A DNA stretch of 64,000 nt from the NCBI GenBank assembly GCA_038503035.1, contig JAVSML010025156.1:248001-312000 (forward strand), given 5' to 3'. Source of the stretch: Crocodylus rhombifer. Lineage: Eukaryota; Chordata; Crocodylia; Crocodylidae. Made by a program: the position numbers and the translations under genes. The notes under the pieces were generated by a model that made no database searches, was not told the origin of the DNA, and worked only from the letters and a program-made list of their open reading frames with translations. Below are positions 1 through 10,197 of the stretch, piece by piece; position 1 is the first letter of the stretch, and every line of letters starts with the position of its first letter.

Positions 1-503
1 CACTATCCAGCTGGGCTGCTTCTGTGCAGCCTCGCAGCCCTCCTGGGGGTGTGGGCAGTTCCCCAATCTGTGTGCTAGGTGACAGGAGGCTGCTACTGCT
101 GGCTGGGACTGGCACTGACTGCAGCCTGTGCCAAGTGCCAGGAAGATTGTTGCTGCCGCTGGCCCCAGCAGGCAGTGACAGCATGCTGTCATCCCACATG
201 CAGATTGGGGGCCTGCACCCCCAGGAGGCCTGCACCAGACTCCTCTGGGGAGGTGCAGGCTCCGGGATCTGTGCACTGGATGACAGGAGGCTGCTGCTGC
301 TGGCTGGGACTGGTGCTGAAGCCAGGTAAGCCCGGCTTTGAAAGTTGAAATGTTTCAAAACTTTCAAAACATTTTGAGTTCCCTTGTTTAATTTCAAAGC
401 TCTTTTGAAGGCTTTTGTTTCATTTCAATTTTGCTGTTTCAAGCTCAGAACGCATCGAAATGACTTCAAAACAAAATACCCAGCTAAATTTCACACAGCC
501 CTA
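1..503. mobile_element. 3' part of a hAT-like non-autonomous element, cut by the window start
   Basis: The segment ends at 486-503 with a terminus matching the ends of the hAT-like copies at 3660 and 52324 (CACACAGCCCTA). Its inner arm (about 345-480) is rich in TTTCAAA/TTTTGAA motifs. Its outer part (1-335) is GC-rich and holds two imperfect direct copies of about 40 bp around 81-120 and 281-322 (core GACAGGAGGCTGCT). The open frames here are by-products of GC richness and read as low-complexity Leu/Cys/Pro protein. The left end lies outside the window, so family membership rests on one terminus only. Confidence 0.4.
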
Positions 504-1410
504 CTTTACGCCATCTCTTTCTGACAGAAGTAATGAAACAGGCTATACAGTCTTAGTCACCATTTCATAGATTATTCACATTGATTATTGACATAGGGTT
601 AAATTCAGCCCCAGGACAGAAGACTGGGAGATCTGTGCAGCTTGTGTGTCCCATTTAGGGTCTCAAAACAAAGCTTGCACAGGATGGTAAGTAGTATTCA
701 CATTTTGTGCATAGACAGGCATCTGTTATGCTGCAATGACCGCTTTCTCTTTCTTTTCTTTCCAGTAGTCTTCATCTTGGATTTGAGCTACCTATAGGAG
801 CCAGCTCACTTGTGCCACACATTCCTTATGTTTGCACAGAAAGGGAGAACTGAAAGCATGTAACAATCATATTTTATTCTTTCCTTCATATACACTTAAC
901 TCTTTCCTTAAACACTTCCTGGAAATAGTCTCCAAGTCCTACATATAATCATATTACAAAAATCTCCATTGGGAGCATAACATGGGGCCAATTAAATACA
1001 TAATTTTTCACCAAGGGACCCCAGAACAGCTCCATATATATATTTATCAAATATTAACCATGTAACAATGTAGATAGGATGCAGTCACAAGCGAAAATCT
1101 TAGCCAGTCACATGTTTGATAAGCAAACTCATCTGAAGTCTGGCTGAAACCAGTAAGAGCTTGCATTTGACATATTGTATTGGTAGCTGAGTATATTTTT
1201 TATGATAAACACAACAGGATTCCCTAAGGACATAATAGACTGTAAGAAAGACCTCTAGAGTCCTGTGCGTCTTGAGGATAGTCACTTTTTCATAACAAAA
1301 CCATTAAGTATGGCATTAACTGCAGCATATAAATAGGAACCAGAGATTACAGTCATAAGGCTGTATCAAGAATAGGCCTCATTTTGTACTTTTTGTGCAA
1401 TATGTACTCA
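504..1410. other. Unannotated, no gene or repeat recognised
   Basis: AT-rich sequence with stops in all frames. I see no recognisable repeat and no exon with good splice sites. Confidence 0.5.
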
Positions 1411-1600
1411 TGTTTCATAGATTTCATAGACATTAGGGCTGGAAGGGACCTCGCAAGATCATTGAGTCCAGCCCCCCGCCCCAGGGGCAGGAAGTCAGCT
1501 AGGGTCAAAGGATCCCAGCAAGATAAGCATCCAAACATTTCTTAAAAGAGTCCGAAGTAGGTGCTTGGACCACCTCTGGAGGGAGTCTATTCTGCCTCGA
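1411..1600 (-). mobile_element. CR1 LINE 3'-end fragment
   Basis: Read on the minus strand this is the end of a CR1 element. The 3' terminus carries the short direct repeat built on ATTTCATAG (1414-1432). The conserved block that follows on the plus strand (GGGCTGGAAGGGACCTCGC, then a CAGCCCC run) is the reverse complement of the usual CR1 3' UTR, and it continues into the segment for the extreme C-terminus of ORF2 (CTCTGGAGGGAGTCTATTC). It is severely 5'-truncated, which is normal for CR1. No target-site duplication was resolved. Confidence 0.75.
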
Positions 1601-2619
1601 TCTGCCCTGCCCCTCCCCCAAGTCAGTTTACCAGCCTGGATGGTGCTTTCCAAATTGCCATGCTGTATGTTGGTAATCAGACTGGTGTTGGCTGATATGG
1701 CTGGTCAATAATCGGCCATCGTATCAACCCAAAACATCTTTATTGGTGAACCCCTAAGAGCATCCCTCAGTTTTCAGGGCATTTAAATGAAGGATTTGTG
1801 TATCTATGGATTTTCCATTATACTCTTTGCTGTCGTGAGAAAGGGCTTGATAGCCAGATGTTCACAGATGTTGTATCAGTTTATGATTTCATTACAGAAC
1901 GATTCACATAATAACAGACACTGAAATGTGAATGTCTAGTATGGATGACAAAGCAATGAAAATATTGCTAATTTTGATTGGATGAAGACTCACTTTCTCT
2001 TATAAGGTTTGCTTTATTAAGGTATTCATGGAGAAGTGAGAGAGGGCATTAACATCAAGCTGCAAAGGTTACATTTACCGCTGGTTGGAAATTTTCTGAT
2101 GAAATATTTTTTCCCATCACAAAATGCTGAGTTTATCAGAATCCACTGCAACATTTCACTTTTGATGGAATCCATCCATTACCTGTTTACCCAATTATTT
2201 TCCAGCCTTTCTGGCAAGCTTTGGGTCTTCTGGAAGCCTTTTCCCCCATCAGTTCCAGTTAGAGTGGTATGGTGGTTTTGTTACTTGACATAATGCATAA
2301 AATCTATTCATATTCAAAACTACTTCCAAGCTTTCACATTGTTCAGTCCGCATGCAGAACTAAGGAGTGTGAGGGGCCTGTTTCATGCAGTCTGAGTACA
2401 ATGGATCAGCTTTGGGTGGCATGAGCCTCACTAGACTAGACTCACCAGTTCCAGCAGGCTCTTCAAGAGCCGTTCGGAGATACTGCTTGCTGCCCAAGGT
2501 GTTGAGTACTCTGGCTCCGATGCAGCAGACCACTTAATCAATAGACTTAACTTTAGACACGTCTGTATAGACAGATTGGTTTTACCCTGGCAAGGACATA
2601 AAACTAAGGAGGTCCTGAA
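1601..2619. other. Unannotated, no gene or repeat recognised
   Basis: Intron-like AT-rich DNA. The 85-codon plus-strand frame at 2036-2293 has no splice context or recognisable domain. Confidence 0.45.
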
Positions 2620-2627
2620 GTATTTAT

Positions 2628-3660
2628 TAAGCCTGTGAGAAGTGCCTAGTATTCGCTTGGATTTGGATTCAGCCAATTCAGGGGACAGCGATTTGATTTA
2701 GTGATTCAAATCACTGTCCTGAATCTACTCAGCTGAATCTCTGAATCAAACAGGGTCCATCCCCTGCCCACTCTCTCAGCCCCATAAATGGCTGCCCTGC
2801 CCAGCCCCAGCCTCCTGGCTCTTTAAAAAAGGCCTGGGGGGCAGCGGGAATCCCCCCCACACCTGTCCCAACTGTGTGGGGTGCTCTTCTATGAGTCCCC
2901 AGCCCCTACCGACTCTCCTAGCCCTGCCCCATGGCTGCCCCAGTCCTGGTTCTTTAAAAAAAAAAAAAAAAAAAAAGCCCCATGCTCACCGGCTGCTGCC
3001 AGGTGGGAGACACTCCCCACTTCCCCCCACTTCCCCATGCTGCATGGGGGCTGTGCCATGAGCCCCCAGAAACCCCAAGGGTGCTGCAGCAGCCAGTGAC
3101 AGCGGGGCTTTTTTTTTTTTTAAAGAACTAGGGGCTAGGGCCAAGCAGAGCAGCCATGGAGGTGAGGCTGGGAAAGCAGGTGGGGGGTAAGGGCTCATGG
3201 CAGAGCCCCCCCCATGCAGTGTGGGGCAGTGGGGATTGCCCCCCAACCTGGCAGTATCCAGTGAGTAAGGGCCTCTTTTTTCTAGAGCCAGGAGTCTGGA
3301 TCTGGGCAGGGCAGCCATTGGTAGGGCAGGGGTTAGGGGTTACTCCAGGGGGCTGGGGGAGAAGGCAGGGGATGGGGCCTGGTGGGGGTCCTCTCATGGT
3401 CCCCTCCCCTCTTCTCTAGGCTTCCCTCTGCCCCCTACTTACTGTCACAGAGTCCAGGTCCAGCATCCTGCAGCAGCAAGTGGGGACTGCCTGAATCTCC
3501 GAAGCTCTCTGAATCTTTTACGAATCAATTTGGAGAGCTTTGAATTGATTCAGACCTTTTTATTGGTCTCCCAGTTTGATTTGGATTTGGACATTTAGCC
3601 ACCGAATCAGGCCGAATCTCCTCCAAATTGAATCAGCACCCGAACCTTCACACAGTCCTA
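2628..3660. mobile_element. Complete non-autonomous hAT-type element (1,033 bp) with 8-bp target duplication
   Basis: Terminal inverted repeats are visible: the left end starts TAAGCCTGTGAGAAG and the right end closes CTTCACACAGTCCTA. The flanking 8-mers are GTATTTAT (2620-2627) and GTATTTGT (3661-3668), matching at 7 of 8 positions, which is the hAT signature. Both arms are full of short GATTC/GAATC inverted motifs. The core (about 2760-3480) is GC-rich and made of repeated units in both orientations: GGCTCTTTAAAAA units on the left half face GGGGCTTTTTT units on the right. No transposase is encoded. Open frames in the core are compositional artefacts. Related copies lie at 40831, 51504 and 63421. 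Confidence 0.8.
2956..2976 (+). repeat. A21 homopolymer inside the hAT core
   Basis: Uninterrupted run of 21 A following TCTTT. A facing T run occurs at 3109-3121. Both belong to the TTTAAA-centred units of the element core and are not retroposon tails. Confidence 0.9.
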
Positions 3661-3715
3661 GTATTTGTCCCAACTGAGGCCAGGCCATTCAGTACTTGTA
3701 GCATTAATGCATAAA

Positions 3716-4216
3716 GGCTAAGAACAGACACTCAAAAAGCCCATGGCTGAGTCTATTCAATCTTCACAGGTTAGTCTAAGTTGCATAGATTAAACTGATA
3801 AGCAAGTGAACAGATACTCGCTTTTGATTCTGGAAATCCAACCACATGCCTATAGTGCTCCAGGCCAGAAGCAGTGGGGGGAAGACGGTGAGGCTGGAGC
3901 AGACAGCTTGGGCCAAGCCTGCCTAGCACGCCTAGCCCACCTGCCCAACAAGGTGGGGTTTGAGGAAGAGATGCAAAGCATCCTGGCAGGCTGAGGGCCT
4001 GGGAATTAATTGAATTTGGAGGGGATCTGGGACAGAAGTTCAATAAATGGACATAACCTAAATCAGTTAAGTCTGATACTATATCCAGATGTATCTTAAA
4101 CCACTTTTGGCCATTTTGAAAGCAGTTAATGCACGCTGAACTTCAGCTGTATTACAGACTTGAACTAGTTTCTTTGCATTTTTATACGAGTTTATGTGTA
4201 ATTTCTATCTCTAGCC
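3716..4216. mobile_element. MITE-like DNA element, family B (501 bp)
   Basis: The left end reads GGCTAAGAACAGACACTCAA and the right end, reverse-complemented, reads GGCTAGAGATAGAAATTAC. They form terminal inverted repeats. The body shares GGTTAGTCTAA and AAATCAGTTAAGTCTGATACT with the copies at 23969-24770 and 55110-55519. No coding capacity is seen and no target-site duplication is clear, so the superfamily is not assigned. It begins about 50 bp after the hAT element at 2628-3660. Confidence 0.65.
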
Positions 4217-4602
4217 AACGTGCGCAGTTAAAGCAGAGATGTTTTTAATGGACATTTTAGTATGGTTATGAATGGCAAATGGTATCAAAGTAACTGAAAC
4301 ATTACTGATGAGTCATTACAATATAAAGATCCTCTAACGCTATTACGTGAATAATCATCAAGATTTTGTTCCCTTTGACAACGTTTTGTAAAGTTGGAAG
4401 TCCTGTTGAGGATGGATGAGTATCACAAAGCTGGGGGTACTGAAGTTTTTTAGGAACCTTAAGAACGAATTCTCATTTGGCAAAGAGTAGTAACTGCTGA
4501 AGAGCTAGCTCAGTTTCCTTATTTCTCCTCACCCCCTGTTCCCCTCCCCGCCCCCCCCCCAAAAAAGTTTAAGAACCAGAAATAAGCAACTAACAAATAT
4601 TC
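4217..4602. other. Unannotated, no gene or repeat recognised
   Basis: AT-rich DNA ending in a C-run/A-run tract (about 4540-4566). Confidence 0.45.
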
Positions 4603-4610
4603 TCCTAATG

Positions 4611-4873
4611 CAGGGGTGGACAACCTGCAAGACACATGCCACAAGTGTCCCAGGCAGCTTCTGTGTGTGACACCTGGTAGATTGGGGAGTGAGCAAAGAA
4701 CAGGCCTGGGATAGAGCAGGGAACAAAAAGCAGAGCAGCAGATCAGGCAGAGAACTCAGGGAGCGGAAAGCAGAGCAGGAGTTTGGGTAGAAGAGGGGAA
4801 TTGGAGGGGTGCTTGGAGAGGGTCTGAGGCTTGGCTTGTGGCACACACTGGCCAAAAAGGTTGGTACCTAGTG
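4611..4873. mobile_element. Short hAT (Charlie-like) element, 263 bp
   Basis: The left terminus is CAGGGGTGGACAACCTG. The right terminus, reverse-complemented, is CACTAGGTACCAACCTTTTT. Both resemble Charlie-type hAT ends. The flanking 8-mers are TCCTAATG (4603-4610) and CCCTAACT (4874-4881), matching at 5 of 8 with CCTAA shared, consistent with an old 8-bp duplication. The interior is purine-rich with repeated GCAGAGCAG and carries no coding capacity. Confidence 0.65.
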
Positions 4874-4881
4874 CCCTAACT

Positions 4882-6231
4882 GAAGAAAAGCCTGTAATAT
4901 GTATTGCTAGAATCGTCTAAAGGGTAATACTTCATCTTTTCATCTACATTTTTCTCTCAGACACTCTTTTTTATTTTACCCATTATTTCTCTGTATTTGT
5001 TGTTCTCTCTGTCCTTTGTCAAATATGTTTTTCACCTTACATATTTGCACTGGATTTTTTTTCTTTATTTATTTTTTCCCTCAGTCTCTATTAAGTAAAA
5101 CTTTCAAGCTCAAGATGAACTTTCAAGCCAGCAATGTTTAAGTGTCTTTGGAGAGAATCCTCCCACATCCAACCCCAAGTGTGAGTTTTCATAGCAATTT
5201 GCTGCTGGTTTATCTTTCATTTAAGTTGGTAAATGGCTCCTTTCCCCTGCTGTTATATTGGCAATTTTTTTTTCAATTATCCATCAGTTTGAGTTGTGGT
5301 CTGTCTTTAAAATGAGCAGCAAGAAATCCATCCAGAATACTGTATTAAATTATTTGCTCTGCAGTCTTGATTGGCAGTCTATTAGTGCAAACTCTGAAGA
5401 AATGTATAAACTATCTAACTTACAGATTTGAAGTTTAAGTTTAAAGCTTTCCTGATGGTAAAACTATGGATCTAATAAATAAAAAATAATGAGTCATGCA
5501 GATAAATTTCATGAAGTGTCAGCCCTGCTATTTAATAAATACTTCAAACCAACATATTTCAGATTCAACAAAGTACTTGGTTACCATGGAATACCAGAAA
5601 CAACTGATTAAAAAAAAAAAAGCATACATTGTACATGACACCTGTATTATTGTCTGAATTCAATGCAGTGTTCAGATTACACATTATCTAGGAGCTTCTC
5701 CCATTACTTGAATTTATGCAGCCTCATTCTATTTATCTGCATCGTGCATGGTAGAGGACTTCCATGGTAACAAGGTGGCATGGTTAAATAATTGTAATTA
5801 ACAGTCTTACAGTTTAGGCAGCAAGTCTTGTCAACTCAGTGCATGTTACCAGAACATTTATTACCCCAACTAAAAGGCTGTACTTGGTGCTTTATTCATG
5901 CTTCTGACAAGGCCCAAAACACCGCTGGAAAAGTGTAACATGACATGAGCATGTATTAGCTCTAATTCTACTCAAACATCTAGAATATACTATGCTACAT
6001 CATCTTTCTTCACTCTTGCAAGAGACTTTGAGGAAGATGGTTTCAACATATGGTCAGATACTCTTCCTTTTGCAAACTATCAGATATATTCTGTTCATCT
6101 AAGAAAAACTGCCCAATTCCCTGCTGGTACAAATATTTAAAGCCCAAATTCCAGGGTATGTATTATACGATTGATTACCAACTAGATACATGAGGAAGGG
6201 AAGAGGTTCAGGTGCATTGCCTGCCTGATTA
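4882..6231. other. Unannotated, no gene or repeat recognised
   Basis: AT-rich, intron-like DNA with T-rich tracts (5055-5085) and an A11 run near 5610. No exon or repeat family was recognised. Confidence 0.45.
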
Positions 6232-6302
6232 AGAGCAGAGACTTGATGCTGAGTCCCCCCCATCCTAGATGAGGGCTCTAACCATTGGGCTATTGACTGT
6301 TT
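6232..6302 (-). repeat. tRNA-derived SINE relic
   Basis: On the minus strand the sequence from 6295 downward reads ATAGCCCAATGGTTAGAGC, a good RNA polymerase III A-box region. It is followed by a tRNA-like D-loop region and a diverged B-box. A cloverleaf cannot be closed, so this is a SINE remnant and not a tRNA gene. Confidence 0.5.
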
Positions 6303-6770
6303 TGGAATATGCCCCTCTCTGAGGTTCTGTCAAGAACAATTTTGGAAGGTCTTGCTCTTGTTCTCCATTGGGGAAAAATAGATTAATAAATCTTGACATT
6401 TCTTATAAATCCAAATTCTTCTTTTCTGTCTGATGCTAATGTCAACATGAACCACACTTCCCCAGTTAATATGCTTACTACTAAAATCTGCAGAAATGCA
6501 AAGAACAAAATACATCTTAACTGCTATTTCACCTTTAGAGATCTCTACTGAAAATCAAAATTAGGGTATGGTACAGAAAAGCTAGTACTGCTGTTGATGT
6601 CCCTTGTTTGTGCATACATTTAGGATTTCTGTCCTTAAGCATTATCAGTAAAGTACCTTGCAATACTGATAAACTAACATGCACAAAAATATACAAGACA
6701 GGAGAAGCTGCAGGTTTTGGTGTCTTTCTACAAAGCTAAAGGCATGTTTTGAGAATCCTGTGTAGTTTAC

Positions 6771-6901
6771 CCTCACGTACCATAGGCAGTATGGTCTCCA
6801 CAGAATTAGCAAAATGTTCTTTTAACTTTGCAGAAATCTTCTCCATAGATGCAGCTCCATTCATCCTACACCTCTGAAGTTCTTTGACATAAATAAAATA
6901 G
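6771..6901 (-). CDS. Candidate internal coding exon (131 nt), gene not recognised
   Basis: On the minus strand a pyrimidine-rich tract ends in CACCTACCCTCACAG at 6902-6916. A 131-nt open block follows, ending at the donor GTAAAC (6765-6770). The exon starts with one base completing a codon, encodes 43 residues, and leaves one base. The peptide begins YFIYVKELQRCRMNG and contains EKISAKLKEHFANSVETILP, a helical, charged composition unlike translated junk. I recognise no domain or family. Codon phase does not join directly to the candidate at 15612-15762, so at least one unseen exon would lie between if they share a gene. No repeat similarity was noticed. The splice context makes this one of the stronger exon calls; function is unknown. 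Confidence 0.5.
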
Positions 6902-7629
6902 CTGTGAGGGTAGGTGAAAAGAGCAAAAATGTTGGGAGTGCACATCCACTCAGCCCCGCTGGCAGGCTCTCATACGAAGTTTCATACTGGTTTATTGTTA
7001 AGGAGTTTCCTATGTAGTATGGTTGAGGATGTGCTTGCAGATCCTACACACTTAGGATGCAGCAGAGTTCTTCCCTCATGGAGCAGCAAGGCACCTGAAC
7101 TCTACTGCTCACCCTCCCATCTCAGCAGTATTTCCCCTTCTTGCGTAGGATTTAGATTTTTCCTTCAAGCACTTGGAAGAAATCTCTGTGGTCTTAGATG
7201 AGGATATAGTTAGGTAATGGGGGATTCTTACTACAAAGCTGTTTTAGAACTCTTTCAAATATAAACTCAGAAGGCAGCTGTCTGATGTAGTTCAAGCCAT
7301 AGAGATCAAGCCTGATGAAACATGCTATCTTCTCTGTATAAGACCATCATAATCCTTTATTGTGCATGGAAATGCATTGTCTTACTAAGTTTTTATAAAA
7401 GCTGTGGTCTGCTAAAAACATGCCAACTTTATTTCAGTGTTTGTCTGTTTTGTTAGCAACAGGTGAAGCTCAAAATGGCTCTGAGGTCTAGCTCAGAGAT
7501 GCACCCAGACTCTTCATGAACTATGTGTTTCTAAATCTCAGACCCAGAGTTGGCAGTCCCTCAATATGAGAACAATCTTCCAGTAAAAAGGGAGTCATCA
7601 ATAGTCCAGAGACGGTTGAGAAGGCCAAT
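6902..7629. other. Intron-like, no feature recognised
   Basis: No further exon or repeat seen. The plus frame at 6914-7201 is partly antisense to the polypyrimidine tract of the 6771-6901 exon and is rejected. Confidence 0.4.
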
Positions 7630-7769
7630 CTGAGATCCATGTTTGACTGGACACGTGAAAAATAGGTCTGGGAAGATGGAGTGGGTCCTGGTAATGTCAG
7701 GTCACAACTCTTTCCCTTTGCCTCTCTCCTCTATCCACCTCCATACTGAGGTGAGTTTGCTCAAAGTGA

Positions 7770-8110
7770 TCAGCGCCTTGTCATACATCACAGCACCACT
7801 GTGGATGATTTGGTGCTCGTCTTCTGAGTGTTGACATTAATACCACATTTCTTCAGTTTGGCTTTTAAAGTGTCCTTGAGTCTCCTCTTTTTCCCAACTC
7901 TAAAGCAATGACTGTTGTTGAGTTAGGTGTATAGATCCCGTTTTGGGAGCCAGTTGTCCTATCCAGTGGAGCTGGTGCTGAATAAACTTGGTTTCAATGC
8001 TGCTAGAGTTTGACTGAGCCAGAATGCTGACATTCAGTCTTCTGTCCTTCCAACTGATATAGGGGATTTTTCCAAAGACATCACTGATGCTTTCAGACCA
8101 CTCTGAGGTA
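7770..8110 (-). pseudogene. LINE reverse-transcriptase C-terminal fragment (3' part, minus strand)
   Basis: The minus frame contains ISWKDRRLNVSIL, then SSIETKFIQHQLHWIGQL. This matches the well-known pattern of a non-LTR retrotransposon ORF tail (W-DR-N-IL ... SIE--L--HQLRW-GH), followed by a basic stretch in a shifted frame. A stop and frameshifts show it is dead. The clade is not assigned. It is paired with an inverted 5' piece at 8140-8235. The downstream 3' UTR probably extends toward 7630. Confidence 0.6.
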
Positions 8111-8139
8111 CAATAGTAATGATTTTTTATGCTAGACAG

Positions 8140-8235
8140 CTGCAGCAAAGCTGAGACATGTACATGGTCTTCATTGACCCGAGTACAGACTTTGATTCAA
8201 TCAACAGAGAGGCCCTGTGAGACTTCGGCATCTCT
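8140..8235 (+). pseudogene. Inverted 5' part of the same LINE: reverse-transcriptase motif A
   Basis: The plus strand from 8158 reads MYMVFIDPSTDFDSINREAL then a stop (8218-8220). This is the reverse-transcriptase motif A pattern F-DL-KAFD-VNRE-L of non-LTR elements. It lies head-to-head with the minus-strand C-terminal segment at 7770-8110. A 5' segment inverted relative to the 3' segment, with the middle deleted, is the classic product of twin priming during target-primed reverse transcription. Confidence 0.55.
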
Positions 8236-8399
8236 TTCACTTTCATATTTTACATGGAACATTTGTTCCATCATGGAGAATTAAGAACCTTTGTTCTAAT
8301 CACCTCTCTCCCTTTTATTCTTTAAACAGCTCTTAATATGGCCATTTCTGCCTCTTTTGGCCAGATGCCATGCGTTCTTTTCAGTTTGCGATACCTATC

Positions 8400-8545
8400 T
8401 GCTGTATTGTTTATGTTCTGGTAGTGTGTCAGCTCCAGGCAAGAAACAGAGCCCCATAGTGCTAGGCACAGCATAAAGTATAACCAGAGAACATAGACAT
8501 TTCCTGTCCCAAAGGACTTACAGTTCATCTTCATCACAAAATTAG
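8400..8545 (+). repeat. Old amniote interspersed repeat
   Basis: The block with CCCCATAGTGCTAGGCACAG followed by CCTGTCCCAAAGGACTTACA resembles a widespread amniote repeat. The same blocks recur at 52610-52745 and, for the later part, at 46480-46620. I do not assign a class. The minus-strand frame over it is an artefact. Confidence 0.45.
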
Positions 8546-9469
8546 CTTGGGTAGTAAACTCTCTGGTTAGCTTGACCATAATCTGAGCATCACTGCTGTA
8601 GAGACCTACTCATGTTCCCATGTCCTTTATTGTTTCTGTATTTCCATGAGTGCATGCTTGGGCTTAGCTCATGTTTCTTTGTGCTGTGTTGCTCAAGTTG
8701 CCTGTGTATGTTACAAGAGAATTGGTCCATCCTTCAGGAAAACTGTAGGAGGGCATTGAAGACCTCTCAGCACTTGAGTGGTTTTTAGCCTGAATTTTCA
8801 CAGGAGAGTAAGTGTATTCCAACACGAGTAAAAGCAGAGCCCAGCCTTTGACTGTACCCTCAGGGATCTTAAAGGCCTTCCAAGCCCAGGTAAAAGGAGT
8901 TTTTGTGTAGACAGCCAAGACAGTTTGGTCTAAAACTTAGGTAAAACCCCAGGTTAGCTCTTCAGTGAAGGTATGATCTTATGATTGAAGTGCAAGATAG
9001 TACAGAATTTACAATGGAGAAAGGTTTGGTGTGACAATCAAATATTAGTGAAAATGTGTATGGTTTTACTTTTTTGTTTCTTGCCCATCCTCCGCCAAAC
9101 CCTTCTCACATTGCAGAATTCAGGGTAAACTGACAGTTTGTCAGGAAATGTATAGAAAAGAAAATCTAGTGATTTTTGCCAGGCTGTTTAGATGGGTTCT
9201 GTACTGCTGAAGACAAGAGATCAATACCTGCCAGGCCCAGAAAAGGGGCAATGCTGAAAGCTGAACTGATTGCCTTTTCTGGAACAACAATAATTGATCA
9301 TGTTTTACAGAGTCTAAGACTGTCTGGTGATGCTGTAGTAAAGTCATTGTACTGCAGTGGATACGCTGAAGGTGCCATTGTGTTTAGTACGATGCATGAA
9401 AAATCAAATACTTCAAAACTATTAGTGTTCTCATTAGTGCTTCTCTTCCATTCATAAAAAAACATGTAG
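8546..9469. other. Unannotated, no clear feature
   Basis: An 84-codon minus-strand frame (8664-8918) is open but has no convincing splice sites or domain. Nothing else was recognised. Confidence 0.4.
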
Positions 9470-9656
9470 TTAAAAGTTGCTGTGAAATCTTTCTGGAGGA
9501 CGAGTGGGATTGGAATAGGCTACTTAAGAGAAGTTATGGGCAGGTTAGATGCTTAAGTTGGCTGGGATGGTTTAGTTAGGGAAGCTCCTGGCTTGAGCAA
9601 GAGCTGCACTAGACGACCTTGTGAGGTCCCCTTCAGTCTGTGGTCCTGTATTCCAT
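9470..9656 (+). mobile_element. CR1 LINE 3'-end fragment
   Basis: The plus strand carries GCACTAGACGACCTTGTGAG followed by GTCCCCTTCAGTCTGTGGTCC and ATTCC. This is the standard CR1 3' UTR block (ACTAGATGACCT--TGAGGTCCCTTCCA). The preceding 130 bp resemble the ORF2 C-terminus. It is old and strongly truncated. Confidence 0.65.
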
Positions 9657-9924
9657 AAGCAGGATTTCATTAGCACTGTTCATGGAGCAAGCTATGACTC
9701 GCTTGAACTAAAGTGAGCAAAACCTGCCTCATGCTCGTGAAAGGGAGCCATTTGTAATGGCTTTCCCAGGCATTACCATGACTTTTGAAGTTTTTATCAG
9801 TTACTGATGCAGCAATACTGATGGAGTTAAATTGATATACCAGTATATGCGCTTCTACGAACAATCTTTTTCCAGAATAAGAGCAGCTTTTTCTGGTTTA
9901 GATTAAATCCCTTCCGAAGTAATA

Positions 9925-10197
9925 CAGTAAAAGCTCTGTTATCCGGCATCCCCTGGGAATGGGGGATGCTGGTTAATCAAATATTCCAGTTAGTTAAATG
10001 TGCGCCATCTGGTGCACTCCCCAGCATCAGTGTGCCGGGGGACAGGGAGCGGGACCCTGCGCAGGCTGCTTTGTCCTGGGCCGTGGGTTGAAGAAGTGGC
10101 AGGAACTCTGCTCATGGCGGCAGCAAAACCCAGAAGTGGTGCTTCGGATTTCGCTTTTGCCGCATCCCTCGGATACCAGTTAATAGAGTTTTCCAAC
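9925..10197. mobile_element. Tigger/pogo-like MITE (273 bp) with TA duplication
   Basis: The left terminus is CAGTAAAAGCTCTGTTATCC (then GGCATCC). The right terminus, reverse-complemented, is GTTGGAAAACTCTATTAACT (then GGTATCC). The inverted repeat is about 27 bp with several mismatches. Both ends are flanked by TA (9923-9924 and 10198-10199), the target of Tc1/mariner-type transposons. The GC-rich interior has no transposase. Confidence 0.7.

Noticed and set aside
2986..3419. Several overlapping Pro/Gly-rich frames on both strands
   Set aside because: They lie in the GC-rich core of a hAT element and reflect composition only.
6232..6302. Possible tRNA gene (A box)
   Set aside because: The acceptor and anticodon stems do not pair and the B box is degenerate, so it is a SINE relic. 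The same holds for 12066-12140, 12244-12310 and 40040-40155.
8664..8918. 84-codon minus-strand frame
   Set aside because: No splice signals or domain, and the composition resembles old repeat DNA.
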